A stretch of DNA of 64,000 nucleotides from positions 2,852,001 through 2,916,000 of the forward strand of contig CBDDAF010000003.1 of the NCBI GenBank assembly GCA_965224815.1, read 5' to 3'. Below are positions 25,311-33,347 of this stretch, piece by piece. The notes beneath the pieces were generated by a model. The model did no database searches, was not told where the DNA came from, and saw nothing but the letters and a program-made list of their open reading frames with translations. Positions within the stretch are counted from its first letter, which is position 1; the number at the start of each line of letters is the position of its first letter. The DNA is from CAYPEL01 sp036479985 (GTDB taxonomy: Bacteria; Pseudomonadota; Gammaproteobacteria; DSM-19610). The translations under genes were made by a program, and so were the position numbers.

Positions 25311-25673
25311 TGGTGGAGGCGGCGGGAATCGAACCCGCGTCCGCCAGTCCTCTGCTTTCGGCTCTACATGCTTATCCGCGTCTTTTTATTTAACTGGCTG
25401 CTACCCGACGGGCAGGGAAGACAGACAGCGATTCCGGTAAGGTTTTAACGTATCGGTCCCGAACGAACTTCAACGCGATCCTGTATGGGATGACTCCGGT
25501 GATCCGGGCGTACAGACACACACCGGGCCGAAGGCTTTACGCAGGTTTTTAAGCTGCTAAAGCGTAGTTGTCGTCGTTGGCAACTAAAGTTTTTACAGAT
25601 GGATTAACGAGGTATTCTGTTCCTCGGCATGCACCTTGAGTTTCGTAACCCACGTCGAAGCCAGGTCGCCCCC
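25311..25673 (-). ncRNA. ssrA: Transfer-messenger RNA (tmRNA)
   Basis: One-piece tmRNA of 363 nt. The 5' end GGGGGCGACCTGGCTTCGAC and the 3' tRNA-like part ending GATTCCCGCCGCCTCCACCA are diagnostic. The tag reading frame at 25581-25549 encodes ANDDNYALAA followed by TAA, close to the usual ANDENYALAA. smpB lies directly upstream on the same strand. Together they rescue stalled ribosomes and tag the peptides for ClpXP or FtsH. Confidence 0.97.
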
Positions 25674-25769
25674 AAGTTGTTATAGGACAGTATAACATAG
25701 CTATAGTTCGGCATAAGCTGGGTTGTATTTAGCCATGGATATACAGAAAGCACGGAATTAACAAAAGAT

Positions 25770-26255
25770 TTAACGGCCTCTTAACATCCGTTGTTGATCA
25801 CGCTGCCAGTCCCGATCTTTAATCGATGACCGCTTGTCGTGTTCCTTTTTGCCTTTGGCCAGTGCTATCTCAAGCTTGGCACGGCCTTTTTTCCAGAACA
25901 TCGCGGTTGGAATAAGCGAGAATCCCTTGCGATCAACGGCACCAATCAGCCGGTCAATTTCGCCACGGTGCAGTAATAATTTTCGGGTGCGAGTCGGGTT
26001 AGGCTGGATGTGAGTTGAAGCGGTTTTCAGGGGTGTGATCAGCGCACCCAGCAACCAGGCTTCACCGTCTTTCAACAATATGTAGCTCTCCACAATCTGG
26101 ATTTGACCGGCGCGCAGGCTTTTAACTTCCCAGCCCTCAAGTACCATACCGGCTTCGTAACGGTCACCAAGCTGGTATTCGTGGCGTGCCTTTCTATTTA
26201 ATACAATAGTACTGCCGCCAGAGCCTTTGTTTTTTTTGTTGGGTTTTTTTGCCAT
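25770..26255 (-). CDS. smpB: SsrA-binding protein SmpB
   Basis: 161 aa. Conserved EAGMVLEGWEVKSLRAGQ, an oligonucleotide-binding barrel and the basic C-terminal tail (KKEHDKRSSIKDRDWQRDQQ) that enters the ribosome. It binds tmRNA and brings it to stalled ribosomes. It lies 96 bp upstream of ssrA on the same strand and is divergent from the transporter at 26394. Confidence 0.98.
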   Translation of the reverse strand: MAKKPNKKNKGSGGSTIVLNRKARHEYQLGDRYEAGMVLEGWEVKSLRAGQIQIVESYILLKDGEAWLLGALITPLKTASTHIQPNPTRTRKLLLHRGEIDRLIGAVDRKGFSLIPTAMFWKKGRAKLEIALAKGKKEHDKRSSIKDRDWQRDQQRMLRGR

Positions 26256-26393
26256 GCTGAATTATAACCACAGATGTGTCATGGCGGAGCTAGTTAGCTG
26301 ATCTGTTATGCCTGATCATGGCAAAACCTTGAATAGCGTGCCTGGTTCTGTTAGTAATCATCTGCGGATTCCAAACCAAAATTTCAAAAAAAT

Positions 26394-27935
26394 ATGAATA
26401 AACAAAAACGCCTGCCTTTTTCCCTGCAATGGATAACGCTATTACTATTATTCCCTGATCTGGCACGGGCTGGAGAAGAGGTTGTTCAGGGCAGCCAAAT
26501 TGATGCCTGGTTTGGTGTGATAAATGGCTACATGGCGGCGGTGATGTTTTTTGACGTCATGCCCGGAGAAGGAACCATGCCATTTATCGTTGGCTGGCTA
26601 CTCGTCGGTGCAGTATTTCTCACTGTCCGTATGGGCTTTGTGAACCTGCGAGTGATGCGCCATGCCTTTCGTGTGATTCGTGGCAAGTATTCTAAACCTG
26701 GCGATGCCGGTGAGGTCACACCTTTTCAGGCGTTAACCACGGCGTTATCGGCGACTGTTGGATTGGGAAATATTGCAGGCGTGGCCATCGCGATCAGTGT
26801 GGGTGGGCCAGGGGCAACATTTTGGATGATTCTTGCGGGCTTCTTTGGCATGACGGCCAAGTTTACCGAAGTCACCTTGGCACAGATGTATCGTGAAGTA
26901 CGGCCTGATGGTCAGATCATGGGCGGTGCGATGGAGTATTTGTCGCGCGGGTTGGCAGAAAAAGGTTGGGCCAGGACGGGTACCTTGCTCGCCATGTTGT
27001 TTGCCTTGCTGACCATCGGCGCGTCATTGGGTGGAGGCAATGCTTTCCAGGTCAGTCAGGCTATGGCTGCTGTGCAGGGTGAAGTGCATTTCTTCGCGGA
27101 CAACCCCTGGGCATTTGGCGTGGTGATGGCATTCCTCGTGGGAATTGTCATTATCGGCGGTATCCGTCGGATTGCACATACGGCTGAAGCAATTGTTCCC
27201 GTTATGGTGTTTATTTATTTGGCGGCCGCTTTGTGGATTATTGTTCAATATGTTGATGTTCTCCCGGATGCGCTGAGCTTAATCGTTACAGAAGCGTTTT
27301 CCATGGAAGCGGGAATCGGTGGTTTTATTGGCGCATTAGTGCAAGGTTTCAAACGTGCGGCGTTTTCCAGTGAAGCCGGCATTGGTTCTGCGGCGATAGC
27401 GCATTCGGCGGCGAAAACGCCTTACCCGGTGCGCCAGGGTATGGTGGCCTTGTACGAACCGTTTATTGATACCATTGTTATTTGTACCATGACCGCGTTG
27501 GTCATTATTCTGACCGGTGTGTATGACAATCCTGAATATGCAAGCTTGATCGAGCAAAATCAGGGTGCGGCATTGACCGCGGTTGCCTTTGGTTCAGTTA
27601 TTTCCTGGTTTCCGATTATTCTGGCCATCTCGGTTGTTTTATTTGCCTATAGTACGATGATTTCCTGGTCTTACTACGGTGAACGTTGCTGGACATTTTT
27701 GTTCGGTGAAAAAACCTCCATGGTGTATCGTATTTTGTTTGTGAGCTTTGTGGTGGTTGGTTCGATGACCAGTGCCAGCAATATTCTTGACTTCAGTGAC
27801 TTGATGCTACTCTCCATGGCATTTCCAAACTTTATCGCACTCTATATGTTACATGGAAAAGTCAGAGAAGCGCTGAGTCGGTATCTTGCCAAACTTTCCA
27901 GTGGGGAACTGGATAAAGAAGTGCATCGAATTTAA
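26394..27935 (+). CDS. Sodium:alanine (AGCS family) symporter
   Basis: 513 aa with a short cleavable or uncleaved signal-like start (about 1-26) and about ten TM helices. Signature stretches are GEVTPFQALTTALSATVGLGNIAGVA and KRAAFSSEAGIGSAAIAHSAA. Imports alanine or glycine with sodium across the inner membrane. It sits between smpB (divergent) and ratA (20 bp downstream, same strand), so read-through into ratAB is possible. Confidence 0.92.
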   Translation: MNKQKRLPFSLQWITLLLLFPDLARAGEEVVQGSQIDAWFGVINGYMAAVMFFDVMPGEGTMPFIVGWLLVGAVFLTVRMGFVNLRVMRHAFRVIRGKYSKPGDAGEVTPFQALTTALSATVGLGNIAGVAIAISVGGPGATFWMILAGFFGMTAKFTEVTLAQMYREVRPDGQIMGGAMEYLSRGLAEKGWARTGTLLAMLFALLTIGASLGGGNAFQVSQAMAAVQGEVHFFADNPWAFGVVMAFLVGIVIIGGIRRIAHTAEAIVPVMVFIYLAAALWIIVQYVDVLPDALSLIVTEAFSMEAGIGGFIGALVQGFKRAAFSSEAGIGSAAIAHSAAKTPYPVRQGMVALYEPFIDTIVICTMTALVIILTGVYDNPEYASLIEQNQGAALTAVAFGSVISWFPIILAISVVLFAYSTMISWSYYGERCWTFLFGEKTSMVYRILFVSFVVVGSMTSASNILDFSDLMLLSMAFPNFIALYMLHGKVREALSRYLAKLSSGELDKEVHRI

Positions 27936-27955
27936 TCGTAACCAATATTATTTCC

Positions 27956-28387
27956 ATGACTGAAATTAACCGCCATGCTTTGGTGCCGTACACGGCTGCG
28001 CAGATGTTTGCACTAGTCGACGACATAGAAACCTATCCAGAATTTTTGCCCTGGTGTACGCGTACCCATGTGATATCACGAGACCAGGATGAAGTGCGTG
28101 CGACCATTGCGCTTTCAAAGAGTGGTGTCAGTAAGGAATTTACAACCTGTAACCGCATCCAGCAAAATAAGATGATCGAAATTAGTTTGCTGGAAGGGCC
28201 GTTTAAACACTTGCAGGGTTTCTGGCGATTTGATCCGTTGGGCGATGAGGGATGTAAAATATCGCTCGATATGGAATTTGAGTTTGCCAGTAAAATGATG
28301 AGTGTGGTGCTTGGGCCAGTCTTCAGTCAGATTGCCAGTTCGCTGGTCGAAGCCTTCGAAAAACGGGCGGTGGATGTGTATGGATGA
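27956..28387 (+). CDS. ratA: RatA-like START/coenzyme Q-binding domain protein
   Basis: 143 aa. SRPBCC fold with the typical start INRHALVPYTAAQMFALVDDIETYPEFLPWC. Bacterial homologues were described both as RatA (blocks 70S assembly) and as the COQ10-like ubiquinone-binding protein; the sequence alone does not decide. It overlaps ratB by 8 bp. The order smpB-ratA-ratB-bamE is conserved in gammaproteobacteria. Confidence 0.93.
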   Translation: MTEINRHALVPYTAAQMFALVDDIETYPEFLPWCTRTHVISRDQDEVRATIALSKSGVSKEFTTCNRIQQNKMIEISLLEGPFKHLQGFWRFDPLGDEGCKISLDMEFEFASKMMSVVLGPVFSQIASSLVEAFEKRAVDVYG

Positions 28388-28709
28388 GACTAATCAAATA
28401 CGGATCGAAGTTGCTTATGCGCTGCCTGAAGAGCAGGTTATTCTTGTGGTAGACGTGAAAGAAGGTTCAACCATCGAACAGGTAATCAATGCCTCGGGTA
28501 TTCTGGATAAATATTCCGGGATTGATTTATCCAAACAAAAAGTGGGTGTTTTCGGAAAGCTCAAAAAGATGGATCAAGTGCTACGTGCAGGTGACCGCAT
28601 AGAAATCTATAGATCACTCATTGCTGACCCTAAAGAAATACGTAAACAGCGTGCCGCACAGGGCAAACAAATGAAAAAGGGCGGGGGCGATCTGGAACCG
28701 TCGGATTAA
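28380..28709 (+). CDS. RnfH/RatB family protein (ubiquitin-like fold)
   Basis: 109 aa from ATG 28380, inside the ratA 3' end. An earlier in-frame start (28302) would duplicate ratA coding and is unlikely. RnfH family pattern: IRIEVAYALPEEQVILVVDV, VGVFGKLKKMDQVLRAGDRIEIYRSL, then a basic Lys-rich tail. Small beta-grasp protein of unclear role, co-expressed with ratA. It is followed by a hairpin repeat and the convergent bamE. Confidence 0.92.
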   Translation: MDETNQIRIEVAYALPEEQVILVVDVKEGSTIEQVINASGILDKYSGIDLSKQKVGVFGKLKKMDQVLRAGDRIEIYRSLIADPKEIRKQRAAQGKQMKKGGGDLEPSD

Positions 28710-28737
28710 AACAGCACTTGATGTAATAGTGTGAACT

Positions 28738-28804
28738 TGTAGGAGCGGCTTCAGCCGCGAAAAGATGTTGTCACCGGCCCTTCGCGGCTGAAGTCGCTCC
28801 TACA
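28738..28804. repeat. GTAGGAGCGGC hairpin element (copy A)
   Basis: 24-bp arms (28738-28761 and 28781-28804) with one mismatch around a 19-bp centre. It lies between the convergent genes ratB and bamE, where the hairpin may end both transcripts. Related copies are at 29869, 33192, 38462, 39450 and inside the larger elements at 44353, 56031 and 57973. Confidence 0.8.
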
Positions 28805-28833
28805 GTATTTCTATAGTTCGATATGGAGCGCGT

Positions 28834-29304
28834 TTAGCTTTGTTTACCAAAGCCCAGCCAGTGCCAAAAGCGGGTCAGGATACCTTGATCGCCAGTATGT
28901 TGGGGAGGAACAGTCACCGTATTTAGTTTGCGGACAGGTTCGCCACTGGCTGCCAGGTCGGGTTGAATATTTCCGCTGAGATGGGTGAGTGTATCTTCAT
29001 TAAAAAACAGCGTGACACGGTTATTGGCGGCTTTGCTGTCGCCGCTGCCGGGATTGAGTAGATAGACATAATCCCAACGATTGGCATGAAACGGATCCTC
29101 TACCATAGGCGTTCCAAGCAGGAACAGTACCTGGCGTTTACTGATACCGGGTTTCAGTTGATTGATATCATCCTGAGTAATGACGTTGCCTTGCTGGATT
29201 TCGATCCGGTGGACCCAGGGCAGGCGGTCGACAATCGGATCCTGCGCACAGCCGGACACAAAAAGGGTTGCAATGATAGCAATAGGGATGAGAAGCTTTC
29301 GCAT
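28834..29304 (-). CDS. bamE: Outer membrane assembly lipoprotein BamE
   Basis: 156 aa with a lipoprotein signal (FVSGC; lipidated Cys about residue 19). The BamE/SmpA domain shows the typical GNVITQDDINQLKPGISKRQVLFLLGTPMVEDPFHANRWDYVY. It is a component of the BAM complex that inserts beta-barrel proteins in the outer membrane. The C terminus is extended by about 40 residues (NTVTVPPQHT...) of low conservation. It is divergent from fur, as in many relatives. Confidence 0.95.
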   Translation of the reverse strand: MRKLLIPIAIIATLFVSGCAQDPIVDRLPWVHRIEIQQGNVITQDDINQLKPGISKRQVLFLLGTPMVEDPFHANRWDYVYLLNPGSGDSKAANNRVTLFFNEDTLTHLSGNIQPDLAASGEPVRKLNTVTVPPQHTGDQGILTRFWHWLGFGKQS

Positions 29305-29423
29305 CTAGGTTAGGTATTGATCCAAATCTGCGCTCTGCGCGAAACCGGCAGAATCATAACCGAATCAGCCGGTTTTGAACATGTCTCTGTGTAGACAGGG
29401 TGCTACAAGCGAAAGGAAAAAAA

Positions 29424-29849
29424 TTGGAATCCAGCGATCTTAGAAAAGTGGGCCTTAAAGTTACCTTGCCCAGGATGAAGATCCTGGAAATACTGGAAAC
29501 GGCCGAAGTCAGGCATATGAGTGCAGAAGATGTCTATAAAGAATTATTAAACCACGATGAAGATATTGGCCTTGCCACTGTTTATCGCGTTCTGACTCAA
29601 TTTGAAGGCGCCGGTTTAGTGGCCCGGCACCATTTTGAAGGTGGGCATTCCGTTTTCGAACTGAGCCAGGGTGAACATCATGATCATATTGTGTGTAATC
29701 AGTGTGGCAGGATTACCGAATTTATGGATGAGACGATTGAGCGTTGTCAGGATAAAGTGGCTAAGCAGGCCGGGTTTACTATCCGTGATCATTCACTGAC
29801 GATTTATGGGGATTGTGTGACTAAAGACTGTCCCAATCGCCCGAGCTGA
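29424..29849 (+). CDS. fur: Ferric uptake regulator Fur
   Basis: 141 aa from TTG 29424, with AAAGGA 6 bases before. This start gives MESSDLRKVGLKVTLPR, which matches the family N terminus; the GTG at 29400 would add eight odd residues. Winged helix (about 1-85) and dimerisation domain with metal ligands HHDHIVCNQCGRI and a second Cys pair near the end (DCVTKDC). It represses iron-uptake genes when iron is sufficient. Confidence 0.96.
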   Translation: MESSDLRKVGLKVTLPRMKILEILETAEVRHMSAEDVYKELLNHDEDIGLATVYRVLTQFEGAGLVARHHFEGGHSVFELSQGEHHDHIVCNQCGRITEFMDETIERCQDKVAKQAGFTIRDHSLTIYGDCVTKDCPNRPS

Positions 29850-29868
29850 TCAGTGGGTATGTAAAAAA

Positions 29869-29934
29869 CTGTAGGAGCGGCTTCAGCCGCGATGGTCGAT
29901 GTGGTGCCTTTCGCGGCTGAAGCCGCTCCGACAG
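29869..29934. repeat. GTAGGAGCGGC hairpin element (copy B)
   Basis: 24-bp arms (29869-29892 and 29911-29934), nearly perfect, around an 18-bp centre. It lies between the convergent fur and recN genes, the same kind of position as copy A. Confidence 0.8.
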
Positions 29935-29959
29935 GTTTTGTCGGTTCAACAATTTGTTA

Positions 29960-31660
29960 TTAACCAGTCGATTTTTTTCTTTTTGCTTTTTTCCCTGAAC
30001 CTAACATTTCTTCTGCGTGTTTGCGGGTTGATTCGGTAATTTTACGGCCACCGAGCATGCGGGCAATTTCATCCACACGCTCCGATTCTTCCAATGTGCG
30101 TATACGTGTTTTGGTTGTTTCATCGCCAGTGAGTTTACTGACTTGCAGATGGTGATGAGCTTGTGCTGCTACCTGGGGTAAATGCGTGACACATAACACC
30201 TGGCGATTTTTACCCAAGGCCTGTAATTGATGTCCTACCGTTTCAGCGACTGCACCGCCGACGCCTGTGTCAATTTCGTCGAATATTAAGGTGGGTATGC
30301 TAACGGCTTGCGCTGCAATGACCTGGATAGCCAGGCTGATACGTGATAGTTCACCACCCGAGGCGACTTTGGTTAATGGTTTGGGGGGTTGTCCAGGGTT
30401 GGCGCTGACGAGGAATTCAATTTGATCCGTACCATGTGGGCCGGGTTTATGATCTTTTTGTTGACTGACGGCTATTTCGAACAGTCCACCTTCCATCCCC
30501 AGTTCCTGCATGGCACGGGTGACGGATTGACCGAGCTTCCTGGCGGTTTGCATACGCTTGCGGTGTAGCTTTTTAGCCAATTCAAGATAGTCGGCCTTTG
30601 CTTCATCGCGCTGTTTTTCCAGGTCAATAAGTATTTCATCGGCCTGTTCAAGTTGTTTCAATTCTGATTCAAGTTGCTGGGCAAGCGCAGGTAGTGCTTC
30701 TGCTTCAATGCGATGTTTGCGGGCCTGTGTATGAATTAGGTCGAGACGTTGTTCAACCGATTTTAAACGCGATGGATCGAGTTCCAGGCGTTGTTGATAA
30801 CCGGTGATTTGATCGACAGCTTCCTGTATCTGGATGAGCGCATTGTTCAGGCAATCACTGATGTTACCCAGTGAGGGGTCGAGTTTGGCGAGTTCGTTAA
30901 CATCATGCAGTGCCTGGCTGATGTTGCTATATACGGCCTGGTCATCATTTTGATACAGGATATCCAGGTTGTGCTGACAGGTGTCGATGAGTTGTTCAGC
31001 ATTGGCAAGCCGCTTGTGCTCGTCATGCAGGTTTTCAAGTTCACCTTCCTGTAAAGCCAGATCTTCCAGTTCCCGGTTTTGAAAGCGTAGAAACTCCAGC
31101 CGGGAATCTCGATCCTGACCTTTGCCGAGTAGGGCTGCAATTTTCTGGTCGGTGCTATGCCATTGTTGATACGCCGTCATTAACTGCTTTAGCAATGTCT
31201 GGTGTTGCCCATGTGAATCGAGCAGTTCACGTTGCGCGCTGCGTTGCATCAGTGATTGGTGTTCATGCTGGCCATGGATGTCGACCAGCCATTCACCCAG
31301 TGTTCGTAGTGATTGCAGGGGTACGGCTGTGCCATTGATAAAGGCACGGGAGCGGCCTTCGCTATGGATAACTCGACGTAACTGGCACTCGTTTTCGTCA
31401 TGATCCAGTGATTGCTCTTTCAGCCAGGCTATAACCATTGGTAGTGATTGGATGTCGAAACTGGCGCTTAGGTCAGCGCGTTCAGTGCCATGCCGAACAC
31501 TGCCTGCATCGGCCCGGTCACCGAGCAGGAGACCCAATGCGCCGAGCAGTATGGATTTACCCGCACCCGTTTCACCAGTGAGCGCTGTCATGCCTGCAGA
31601 TAACTCAAGATCAAGTTGATCAATGATGGCGAAGTCGCGGATGTGGAGTGACGTTAGCAT
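29960..31660 (-). CDS. recN: DNA repair protein RecN
   Basis: 566 aa. SMC-like ATPase: N-terminal Walker A GETGAGKS, a long coiled coil in the middle (about 160-370), and a C-terminal half with VASGGELSRISLAIQV (signature) and LIFDEIDTGVGG (Walker B). Acts in double-strand break repair and is usually SOS-induced. No LexA box was found in the 7-bp gap to the DsrE-like gene upstream, so it is likely transcribed with that gene. Confidence 0.97.
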   Translation of the reverse strand: MLTSLHIRDFAIIDQLDLELSAGMTALTGETGAGKSILLGALGLLLGDRADAGSVRHGTERADLSASFDIQSLPMVIAWLKEQSLDHDENECQLRRVIHSEGRSRAFINGTAVPLQSLRTLGEWLVDIHGQHEHQSLMQRSAQRELLDSHGQHQTLLKQLMTAYQQWHSTDQKIAALLGKGQDRDSRLEFLRFQNRELEDLALQEGELENLHDEHKRLANAEQLIDTCQHNLDILYQNDDQAVYSNISQALHDVNELAKLDPSLGNISDCLNNALIQIQEAVDQITGYQQRLELDPSRLKSVEQRLDLIHTQARKHRIEAEALPALAQQLESELKQLEQADEILIDLEKQRDEAKADYLELAKKLHRKRMQTARKLGQSVTRAMQELGMEGGLFEIAVSQQKDHKPGPHGTDQIEFLVSANPGQPPKPLTKVASGGELSRISLAIQVIAAQAVSIPTLIFDEIDTGVGGAVAETVGHQLQALGKNRQVLCVTHLPQVAAQAHHHLQVSKLTGDETTKTRIRTLEESERVDEIARMLGGRKITESTRKHAEEMLGSGKKAKRKKSTG

Positions 31661-31667
31661 GATTAGC

Positions 31668-32006
31668 TTACAGGGTGATTACCTGATCCGGCATGTTGCC
31701 TGACAAGGCGCTATATAAGTCTGGAAAACAACCAATGGTTGCACCCTCAACAAGCTTATCGTCAATCTCACGCTCGTAACAGCACTTGTCACATCCCATC
31801 AATAACATGTTTTTTTCTTTAGCAATCTTGGCAAGACGTTCGCCAATCGGGTTGCCTTTAACCAATACATAAGCATTATCTTCAAAGAAAAACATACCGG
31901 CAACTTCAACACCGTGCGCGTCATTTTCCAGTTGTGGCAGGATCATTTGTCCTAGTTTATATGAGACGCTGTGTCCTTGTGTTGAAAAGATATAAGCAAC
32001 TTTCAT
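31668..32006 (-). CDS. DsrE-like family protein
   Basis: 112 aa. The alpha/beta pattern (KVAYIFSTQGHSV, GVEVAGMFFFEDNAYVLVKG) and cysteines MGCDKCCYER fit the DsrE/TusD-like sulfur-carrier superfamily. The exact subfamily is unsure. It might relay persulfide sulfur in the cytoplasm. It is unusual that it lies between nadK and recN; its stop is only 7 bp before recN, so the two probably share a transcript. Confidence 0.75.
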   Translation of the reverse strand: MKVAYIFSTQGHSVSYKLGQMILPQLENDAHGVEVAGMFFFEDNAYVLVKGNPIGERLAKIAKEKNMLLMGCDKCCYEREIDDKLVEGATIGCFPDLYSALSGNMPDQVITL

Positions 32007-32039
32007 GGTGAGTCATTCCTCGTAGTGGGTGGTAGTTAG

Positions 32040-32224
32040 GGAACCTCTGATCAATTCATGAACACGCATCTTGAACGCCTCAATAGCCAGCTTCTGCGTC
32101 GCCTCAAGGCGCCTACTGTTGGTGCGAATTTTCGCAATAGTCCTGCTATTACGTGCAATTCGACGCCTTGAATCTGACTATTGATGCGCACAATCTGCAT
32201 ATTCATGAATTGATCAGAGGTTCC
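32040..32224. repeat. 185-bp palindromic element with 4-bp target duplication
   Basis: Perfect 23-bp terminal inverted repeats (32040-32062 and 32202-32224) starting with GGAACCTCTGATCAATTCAT. It is flanked by TTAG on both sides (32036-32039 and 32225-32228), and the right TTAG contains the stop codon of nadK (minus strand). The interior differs from the other copies and has weaker internal palindromes. No ORF. MITE-like. Confidence 0.8.
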
Positions 32225-33112
32225 TTAGGGTTGTTCTGCCCAGTGTAGTTTTTTACGCATGGTATTAAAGTGATCGTGGTCGGCCGGGTGGATCAGCCTC
32301 AGTTGATGAGCCTTACGCTTAACCTGGATGCGGTCACCGGGCAGTAGTGAAAAGTTTACCTGGCCATCACAGGTGATCTGGGCTTTGTCAGTTTCACTGC
32401 CTTTTAAGGTCACATCGATGGTTGAGTTTTCATCGACCACAACCGGCCGGTTACTCAGCGTATGCGGGCAAATAGGCACTAACACGAAAGCAGGCAGGTT
32501 GGGTTGCAGGATCGGACCGCCACCGGAAAGCGCATAGGCAGTCGAACCGGTGGGTGTGGAAATGATGAGGCCGTCAGCCCGTAATGAATAAATAAAACGG
32601 TCATTGATGGTGGTATCCAGGTCGATCATGCGGGCGATGTCATCTTTATGGATAACCACATCGTTCAGCGCATCGCTTTCACTGATCAGCTTTTCGTTAC
32701 GCATGACCTTTGCGTTCAGCAGCGAGCGTTGTTCTTCTTCGTACTGACCATTAAAAATTTCAGTCAGCCGTTCGTTTATCTCATCCGGTGAAACATCAGC
32801 CAGAAAACCAAGCCGCCCCAGATTGATACCTAGCATAGGCACATCCGCTTCTGCCAGGCTCCGGGCCGCATTTAGCATGGTGCCATCACCACCCACGGCA
32901 ATAGCCAGGTCACAGTTTTGTGACAGCTCGAGACGCGTGTAGACCGTTAATTGAGGGGTGGGGAAGTAGCTGGCGGCACTTTCGTCCAACACCACGCTGA
33001 CACCGCGTTGTGCAAGATCGGTAGTCAGGGAGGTCAGTGTTTCGGCAACCCGTGGGTTATTGAGCTTTGCAATTAGGCCAATACGCTTGAAGGTGTTTTT
33101 CATTAAGTCCAT
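32225..33112 (-). CDS. nadK: NAD kinase
   Basis: 295 aa. Phosphorylates NAD to NADP. Contains the GGDGTM motif (AIAVGGDGTMLNAAR), NLGRLGFLADV and the TPTGSTAYALSGGGPI signature. The stop codon abuts the palindromic element downstream. It is divergent from hrcA, the standard arrangement with nadK and recN near the dnaK cluster. Confidence 0.97.
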   Translation of the reverse strand: MDLMKNTFKRIGLIAKLNNPRVAETLTSLTTDLAQRGVSVVLDESAASYFPTPQLTVYTRLELSQNCDLAIAVGGDGTMLNAARSLAEADVPMLGINLGRLGFLADVSPDEINERLTEIFNGQYEEEQRSLLNAKVMRNEKLISESDALNDVVIHKDDIARMIDLDTTINDRFIYSLRADGLIISTPTGSTAYALSGGGPILQPNLPAFVLVPICPHTLSNRPVVVDENSTIDVTLKGSETDKAQITCDGQVNFSLLPGDRIQVKRKAHQLRLIHPADHDHFNTMRKKLHWAEQP

Positions 33113-33191
33113 TCCGGATTGTTTCGCTTATGCTACCGGGATAAAAACCTGACGCCAACTACAAGCCGACTTTTCCATTCAATAATCATCT

Positions 33192-33257
33192 GGAAGGAGC
33201 GGTTTCAGCCGCGATCAAGATCACCCTGTAATACTTTGCAGCTGAAGCCACTTACGG
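33192..33257. repeat. Decayed GTAGGAGCGGC hairpin element (copy C)
   Basis: GGAAGGAGCGGTTTCAGCCGCG (33192-33213) and GCAGCTGAAGCCACTTACGG (33238-33257) are recognisable but mismatched arms. The copy lies in the divergent nadK-hrcA spacer and is the most degenerate in the window. Confidence 0.55.
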
Positions 33258-33287
33258 GAGATTCGAGCAATACACAGGTGGCATTCG

Positions 33288-33344
33288 TTGACAGCTTCCA
33301 AGTGTCTTGCTAGCGTGCTGGCACTCTATCACCATGAGTGCCAA
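33288..33344 (+). promoter_or_regulatory. hrcA promoter with CIRCE operator
   Basis: CTGGCACTC-N9-GAGTGCCAA (33318-33344) matches the CIRCE consensus TTAGCACTC-N9-GAGTGCTAA. A possible -35 TTGACA (33288-33293) and weak -10 TAGCGT (33311-33316) put the start of transcription inside CIRCE. The hrcA GTG begins 3 bases after it, so HrcA binding would block both transcription and its own leader. Confidence 0.8.
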
Positions 33345-33347
33345 ACA

